Assembly: GCA_964412555.1 (NCBI GenBank)
Contig: CAYPPG010000099.1
Location: 1-19,180 of the forward strand
Direction: 5' to 3'
DNA: 19,180 bases
Source: CAYPPG01 sp964412555
GTDB lineage: Bacteria > Hinthialibacterota > Hinthialibacteria > Hinthialibacterales > Hinthialibacteraceae
Below are positions 14,904-19,180 of this stretch, piece by piece. The position numbers were made by a program, and so were the translations under genes. Within the stretch, counting starts at the first letter, position 1. Every line of letters starts with the position of its first letter. The notes below the pieces were generated by a model. It saw only the letters and a list, made by a program, of their open reading frames with translations, ran no database searches and was not told the origin of the DNA.

Positions 14904-16357
14904 TCTTCTTCCTCTTCTTCCACATCTTTCTCTTTTTCAGGAAGAGTGATCGTTCCGGTTCGTTTGAACTCATCCGAAAATTCCGAAGCACGCTGCAACA
15001 ACCATTCCCGATTATTGCGCGCTGGATCATCCAACACTTCTTCCAACAACTTGTCGAGGATTGTCGAAAATACCGGACCTGGTTCTAATCCCATTTCCAT
15101 CAATTCATAGCCGGAAATATGCAAATCTTTTACTTTTAATGCATCTTCTTGTCGATCGATTTTACGGACATTGCGCAAAAAATGAAAAATTCCCTTTTCA
15201 TAGCCCTCAGCATTCAACCGATTCCCTTTTCGGTCCGCCATGCGCATGCGCAAGAAACCGTCGACGTTTTCTCTTCCCAATTTCCGTAGAAATCGGCGTG
15301 TGGCGCTTTGTGACAAGTCCGGTTTTAGGTTGTACATGTGATTTTCAACGATTCCGGCCGCTTTTTGGATATCTTTATTGGAAAAGCGTAGACGGCGCAT
15401 AATATTCTTTCCCATACGCTTACTGATATACTGATGACTGTAGAAAACGTAATCGCCCTTGCGCTTTAGAAATTTCTTCGCTGGAACCTTGCCAAGATCG
15501 TGCAACAACGTTACGAATCGTTCAAAAGGATACTCCGGACTGACGGCATCCATCGACAGCAAGATATGATTCGCCACATCATGCGAATGGAAACGGTTTT
15601 GCCCCACACCAAATCCCATTTCAAGTTCCGGCAGGATATAGCGTAAAAGCTCAGATTCATGCATGAGTACAAATCCCCATGACGGCTTTTCATAATGAAG
15701 AAGTTTGAGAATTTCTTCCCGAACCCTCTCTGCCGACACATGGCAAATTCGTGGCGCATTCCTGACGATTGCAGCGAAAGTATGATTCTCGATTTCTCCG
15801 GATAATTTGGCGGCAAAACGGGTCGCGCGGAGCATGCGTAAATAATCTTCACGAAATCGAATTTCCGGATCGCCAACCGTTCGGATTTTCCTGGCTCGCA
15901 AATCTTCCAATCCATGAAATAAATCAACTATATCACCCGTATCAATATCGAGAGCAAAGGCGTTTACAGTAAAATCGCGGCGCTCCAGATCTTCTTCAAT
16001 TGAATCGGCGAACCGGACAATGGGATGACGTCCATCACGATATTCAAGGTCATAGCGGAACGTTGTGATCTCATATTGAACTCCACCGAGTATGGCTGCG
16101 ACAGTTCCATGCTCAATGCCAACAGGAATCGCAGTAATTTTCGATTTCCGGAGACGAGACAAAACTTCTTGCGGCCGAAGAGGAGTAGCCAAATCCCAAT
16201 CGCTGCCCTTTACCTTTGTGATCGTTTGATCTGACAGGGGCATAGAAATAAGGATGGAATCGCGAATCACACCGCCTACGGCATAGGTTTTATGCGGACC
16301 GAGTATTTCGCGAAGCTTTCGTACCGAATTTGGAATCAATGATGGTTTAAGAAACAT
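14891..16357 (-). CDS. cca: CCA tRNA nucleotidyltransferase / poly(A) polymerase family protein with HD domain
   Basis: 488 residues from the ATG at 16357. It adds or repairs the 3' CCA end of tRNA, or is a polyadenylating relative. Class II nucleotidyltransferase features: YAVGGVIRD (25-33), metal-binding Asp53 and Asp55 in GSDWDLAT, ERRDFTVNAFA (125-135), GDPEIRFREDYLRMLRATRFA (162-182). An HD domain follows with LLHDLGKV (284-291) and preceding FHSHDVANHIL, known in some members to have phosphatase or phosphodiesterase activity. The C-terminus ends in a Glu/Asp-rich tail (KDVEEEEEDQSQ). The frame is open 43 codons further upstream to 16486, but that part is AT-rich, lacks a ribosome-binding site, and the family usually starts near the chosen Met. 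Trp between the two Asp residues is less common than Ile, Phe or Val. It overlaps the convergent pilin gene. Confidence 0.9.
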   Translation of the reverse strand: MFLKPSLIPNSVRKLREILGPHKTYAVGGVIRDSILISMPLSDQTITKVKGSDWDLATPLRPQEVLSRLRKSKITAIPVGIEHGTVAAILGGVQYEITTFRYDLEYRDGRHPIVRFADSIEEDLERRDFTVNAFALDIDTGDIVDLFHGLEDLRARKIRTVGDPEIRFREDYLRMLRATRFAAKLSGEIENHTFAAIVRNAPRICHVSAERVREEILKLLHYEKPSWGFVLMHESELLRYILPELEMGFGVGQNRFHSHDVANHILLSMDAVSPEYPFERFVTLLHDLGKVPAKKFLKRKGDYVFYSHQYISKRMGKNIMRRLRFSNKDIQKAAGIVENHMYNLKPDLSQSATRRFLRKLGRENVDGFLRMRMADRKGNRLNAEGYEKGIFHFLRNVRKIDRQEDALKVKDLHISGYELMEMGLEPGPVFSTILDKLLEEVLDDPARNNREWLLQRASEFSDEFKRTGTITLPEKEKDVEEEEEDQSQ

Positions 16358-16782
16358 ATGCACTTTATACTCAAGTTTCAAGTTCAATTCTTTCAGCAAA
16401 TTATAAACTCTTACACCAAAAGAATAAGTGAATATGATATCCCCTCTATCATTGAGATCAAAACAAAAAATATTTATTATGATCATTAGGATTGAGAGTT
16501 TTGCCCTAAATTTAGAAATGCTCTGAAGTTTTTTTGTTTAAGATTAATAATATTAGTATGTTACGACACAATATAAATACAATACATGAATCGCTTGTAC
16601 TTTGATAAGTATACCGTACTATCTAATGTAAGAAATATTTGCCAAAAAAATTTGTGTGTTTCTTTTTAGCGGGTTATGATAAGGTATGAACAATTGATTA
16701 CATTCTTTTTCCATTGTACCGATATTAGGTATGTTAATTGCTCGAAGCAATAGAATCCTATTGAAGGTGGTTGAAAATTATC
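16358..16782. other. 425-bp AT-rich intergenic region between divergent cca and lipoprotein genes
   Basis: No gene, RNA gene or strong repeat is apparent. The part near 16358-16486 is open in the cca frame but reads like non-coding sequence. A weak plus-strand promoter-like pair TTGTAC (16595-16600) and TACTAT (16617-16622) with 16-bp spacing could serve the lipoprotein gene, giving a leader of about 150 nt. No terminator-like hairpin was seen. Confidence 0.5.
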
Positions 16783-17421
16783 ATGAACAAATTTATGACC
16801 AAAGCCTGTCAGTATTGTGTGTTGTTCTTCTCCTCAATTCTTCTTTTGTGTGTCGGATGTGCGACTTCTCCAACGACACGAACTCCTCAAATGCAAGATT
16901 ATGCTGCAGATGTCCATGAAAATAGGCCGGTTTCAACAGATAAAGAAATAAAACGGCAGAATGAACATTTTGCTGGAAATCTTCCTTTAGGGATCGGTGC
17001 AAAACTCGATTTTTTTGTCGCCGATACGGCAGAAAATGCCGCCAATTTTTACAAGGCGGTTTTGCGTCCCCTGCGGTCGGGAAAAGTATTTCGCGATCAA
17101 GCGTATGAAATTGATTACGCGATTCTCCCCAGTAAAGGGGATGTATTCAACCACAGAAACCGTACCAGTGAAGTTTCAATACGGTCAGATTACAAATTCC
17201 GTGTTGGTATTACAAGGAAATTTCACCGATTTTCTGATTTCCTCACTCCGGATTTTTGGACGACCACCGATACGGCCAATCATGCTTACCCCAACTTGCT
17301 TGTGGATCAGGTCCCTTCTTTTGATATCATGCCAGAAGAACCGAAAGAACATTTTGATATCAATGATCTTCCTCCGATAGAGTATTCTGATTTATTGAAA
17401 AATGGGAAGGAAAATCAATAA
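16783..17421 (+). CDS. Putative lipoprotein of unknown function
   Basis: 212 residues from the ATG at 16783, with AAGGTGG about 12 bases upstream; a TTG at 16771 in the same frame lies too close to that site. A basic N-terminus and hydrophobic segment (YCVLFFSSILLLCVGC) end in a lipobox-like CVGC, with Cys at -3 instead of the usual Leu, so lipidation is likely but not certain. The remaining 180 residues match no family I know. They contain a conserved-looking core (LGIGAKLDFFVADTAENAAN and following) and an acidic C-terminus (DINDLPPIEYSDLLKNGKENQ). The protein is probably periplasmic, attached to a membrane. It converges on the tandem cyclase gene and overlaps its 3' end by 7 bp. Confidence 0.75.
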   Translation: MNKFMTKACQYCVLFFSSILLLCVGCATSPTTRTPQMQDYAADVHENRPVSTDKEIKRQNEHFAGNLPLGIGAKLDFFVADTAENAANFYKAVLRPLRSGKVFRDQAYEIDYAILPSKGDVFNHRNRTSEVSIRSDYKFRVGITRKFHRFSDFLTPDFWTTTDTANHAYPNLLVDQVPSFDIMPEEPKEHFDINDLPPIEYSDLLKNGKENQ

Positions 17422-18737
17422 AGCGTTCTTCGAGGCTTTTTAGGACCAGCAGTTGGTTTTCGATAGGAACTGATTTTTGACGGCGCCCGAAACCATTTCA
17501 CAGAATAAATAAAATACTCATCCGGTAATCCTGCAAACTCTTGGGTTCCCCACGTTTCCATCTGCTGACGAATAGCCGGACAAAATAAATCGAACACCTG
17601 TTTGGATAATAGAATCTCATCCGCATTGGCCAGCGATTGAATCGATTTCCCAACCCGCATATCTTTAGTCGTAATCAGTTCCTCTCCTTCAAACAGCACT
17701 TCCCCCATATGAATGCCAATCGCCGCCCGCACTTGTTTGTGCTGAGGAAGACTGACGTTTCTGCGAAAAAGGCCTTGCATGATATTGATGGCGGCTACAG
17801 CGGCACCATCGACATTTTCGAAATCGTACGTGGCGACAATTTGATCTCCTTCACAAGATTGAACGAAACAACTTCCGTTGTCTTTAAACATTTCATGGCA
17901 TAATACCTGATATTGCCGAATCAACTCACTGGCCTCTCGGTCACCATAACTCCAGAATTTCTTTGTCGATTCACAGACATCGATATAGACCATCACCCAT
18001 TGATGAGAGACTTTTTCAAGAGGCGTTGTTTCGGTAGGTTCGGAATGCACTTCGAGTTCTTCCTTCGCTACCGCTTCCGAAAAAGAAATGGGGGTCTTAA
18101 CAACCGCTTCAAAAATATCCTGAGGTTCCGGGATATTTTTTAGATTTGCCGTGTGAGAAAAAATAAACTCGATTCCTTTGTCCTGTTCGAGCGTTTCGGC
18201 AATATGAGAGGAAACAAAGATTTGACCTGGTTTGGCCTCTGTTTGGACGCGTTTTGCGAAGTTATTTGTGTTGGACTGATGGATCAGATCGTCTTTGTAT
18301 ACGATGTACCCCTGATGAATACCGATTGCCGGTTGGATGCGCAGTACTTCATCTTGATCCTTATTCCATTCCCGCATGGTGCGTTGAACGGCATCGGCGG
18401 CTAAGACGGCTTGCGCCGGATCATCATAACAGCAAACAATTTGCGGTCCACCCCCCGGCTCGACGAAGCAACACCCTGTTTGTTTGAGCACGCCTCGAAC
18501 CATTTTCTGGTAGAGATCGAAAACGGTGTTCGCTACATTCTCCCCCAATTCGAAAATCGGTTTCGCGGAGTAGGTCACGTCAATAAAAAGAATTGTCCAG
18601 TATTTTTGATTCTTGTCTTTGTAATCTTTTTCGACTTTGTCTCGTTTGGCCAATGCCTGCTTAAGCCGTTCTTCCAATTTGGACGAGTTCATTTGGGATC
18701 GAGAGTTGGTACTGAATTGTTTCATAATAACCTGCAT
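17415..18737 (-). CDS. Tandem class III nucleotidyl cyclase homology protein with complementary degenerate domains
   Basis: 440 residues from the ATG at 18737; an ATG at 18725 (AGG six bases upstream) is equally possible. After an N-terminal coiled-coil-like stretch (SSKLEERLKQALAKRDKVEK), cyclase homology domain 1 spans about 47-215 and domain 2 about 246-415. Domain 1 has the first metal Asp (ILFID53V) but Pro98 where the second Asp belongs (VEPGGGPQIVCCY); it keeps Asn159-x3-Arg163 (NNFAKR), which steady the transition state in known cyclases. Domain 2 has both Asp253 (MVYIDV) and Asp298 (CEGDQIVATY) but Arg361/Ser365 instead of Asn/Arg. One composite site between the two domains is therefore predicted. 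Neither usual substrate-choosing residue (Lys for ATP, Glu for GTP) is found before the GD position, so the product, cAMP or cGMP, is uncertain. No membrane or sensor domain is seen. Residue pairing was done by eye. Confidence 0.85.
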   Translation of the reverse strand: MQVIMKQFSTNSRSQMNSSKLEERLKQALAKRDKVEKDYKDKNQKYWTILFIDVTYSAKPIFELGENVANTVFDLYQKMVRGVLKQTGCCFVEPGGGPQIVCCYDDPAQAVLAADAVQRTMREWNKDQDEVLRIQPAIGIHQGYIVYKDDLIHQSNTNNFAKRVQTEAKPGQIFVSSHIAETLEQDKGIEFIFSHTANLKNIPEPQDIFEAVVKTPISFSEAVAKEELEVHSEPTETTPLEKVSHQWVMVYIDVCESTKKFWSYGDREASELIRQYQVLCHEMFKDNGSCFVQSCEGDQIVATYDFENVDGAAVAAINIMQGLFRRNVSLPQHKQVRAAIGIHMGEVLFEGEELITTKDMRVGKSIQSLANADEILLSKQVFDLFCPAIRQQMETWGTQEFAGLPDEYFIYSVKWFRAPSKISSYRKPTAGPKKPRRTLY

Positions 18738-18755
18738 TCACCATTCAGCGAATTC

Positions 18756-18768
18756 ATTCTTCAAGAAT
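18756..18768. promoter_or_regulatory. Short palindrome ATTCTTCAAGAAT upstream of the cyclase gene
   Basis: Six-base perfect arms around a central C, 19-31 bp before the cyclase start codon used here. Position is right for an operator, but a palindrome this short in AT-rich sequence could occur by chance. The rest of the 18738-18969 gap shows only a weak plus-strand promoter-like pair (TTGTTT 18787-18792, TAGTAT 18809-18814). Confidence 0.25.
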
Positions 18769-18969
18769 ATTGTACGCTGCCCAGGATTGTTTCAATAGGT
18801 TTACGGAATAGTATGATCGTTCGAATTTTCAATTTCAAGCGTGTTTTCGATCCCCTTACCAGACAGCCATGACTCTATCAACAAAATCAGGGATTTCCAT
18901 CACTTTCATTCTTCCCGAGGCTGTGTTTGAATGAATTGTTACTACATTTTATCAAAAAGGAGTATTCCG

Positions 18970-19131
18970 ATGAACAAATTCCAAAATCGTTTACTAATCC
19001 TATTCATGATGATTGGAATATTTATGCTTGTAGAGGAAAGGGGTGTTTCTAAAAATGTCACAAATCCTCATGCTGTTCCTACTTTCGAATGTCTTGGACT
19101 TTATTACCCTTCAGAAGATTTAGGTGAATGA
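18970..19131 (+). pseudogene. Truncated start of a secreted protein, interrupted by the terminal repeat
   Basis: A good ribosome-binding site (AAAAGGAG, about eight bases before the ATG) leads into 53 codons: a signal peptide (MNKFQNRLLILFMMIGIFML) and then NPHAVPTFECLGLYYPSEDL, which resembles the first strand of fibronectin-III-like or metallophosphatase/beta-helix secreted proteins that begin with a TFE.iGLYW pattern. The frame stops at TGA exactly where the 53-bp terminal repeat begins, so the rest of the gene is missing. A complete 53-residue protein is less likely. Family assignment is tentative. Confidence 0.5.
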
Positions 19132-19180
19132 CGAACCGGCAAAAAGTCGAGAGGAAAAAAAATGCAGAAATTTGTAAAAA
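19128..19180 (+). mobile_element. Outward-facing end of a repeated element (right copy of 53-bp inverted terminal repeat)
   Basis: Exact reverse complement of positions 1-53. It begins directly within the stop codon of the truncated secreted-protein gene; GAGAGG (19149-19154) and ATG (19162-19164) start a frame reading MQKFVK that continues past the window. Both copies run outward with the same tip sequence. The other end and any target-site duplication lie outside the window, so the type of element cannot be named. Confidence 0.55.

Noticed and set aside
16358..16486. 43-residue N-terminal extension of the CCA-adding enzyme
   Set aside because: AT-rich, no ribosome-binding site, and longer than the usual segment before the GGVIRD motif.
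1..19180. Complete linear virus, plasmid or composite element with terminal inverted repeats
   Set aside because: The content is chromosomal (pcrA, cca, bioB, queF) with no replication, capsid or integrase gene, and both ends cut unrelated genes.

Overview
The window reads as chromosomal DNA of an uncultured, diderm-type bacterium of moderate GC content. Evidence for this is core genes (PcrA-type helicase, CCA-adding enzyme, BioB, QueF), a lipoprotein, a type IV pilin-like protein, large carbohydrate-active families (GH172/DUF2961 and a GH127 remnant), a two-domain nucleotide cyclase and GC-rich palindromic repeats whose spurious translations (GARASCPPG / GILPA type) are common in Planctomycetota-, Verrucomicrobiota-, Hydrogenedentota- or Sumerlaeota-like genomes. 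I cannot place it more precisely from sequence alone. There is no rRNA, tRNA or CRISPR array that I can see.

Layout. Positions 1-7141 are all on the minus strand. They hold a decayed GH127 fragment, a fusion of a FeeM/LuxI-like N-acyltransferase with a cyclic-nucleotide-binding domain, a TPR protein, and a tight four-gene run (iron-sulfur flavoprotein, single-pass membrane protein, polytopic membrane protein, pcrA) joined by overlaps or a 16-nt gap. Positions 7142-7754 are a 613-bp intergenic region with a 92-bp tandem palindromic repeat. A DUF433/DUF5615 toxin-antitoxin pair follows (7755-8380), then one diverged copy of the palindromic element.

Positions 8538-13118 are a plus-strand run of six closely packed genes: GH172-family secreted protein, queF, a DUF2281 antitoxin-like protein, bioB, a GYF-AIM24 protein and a fatty-acid-hydroxylase-like membrane protein. 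An exported aldo/keto reductase (minus) converges on it. Then come a prepilin-like protein (plus), which overlaps the convergent CCA-adding enzyme at the 3' ends, an unknown lipoprotein (plus), which overlaps the convergent tandem cyclase, and the broken start of a secreted protein.

Three things stand out. First, the two window ends carry the same 53-bp sequence in inverted orientation, running outward, and each cuts a gene; this looks like the same end of an insertion element sitting at both edges. Second, the tandem cyclase appears to divide one catalytic site between two complementary degenerate domains, in reversed order compared with animal adenylyl cyclases. Third, the window also encodes a possible receptor for its product: an acyltransferase joined to an apparently intact cyclic-nucleotide pocket. 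Together these could form a cyclic-nucleotide-controlled acylation circuit, although their linkage is only co-occurrence within 19 kb.
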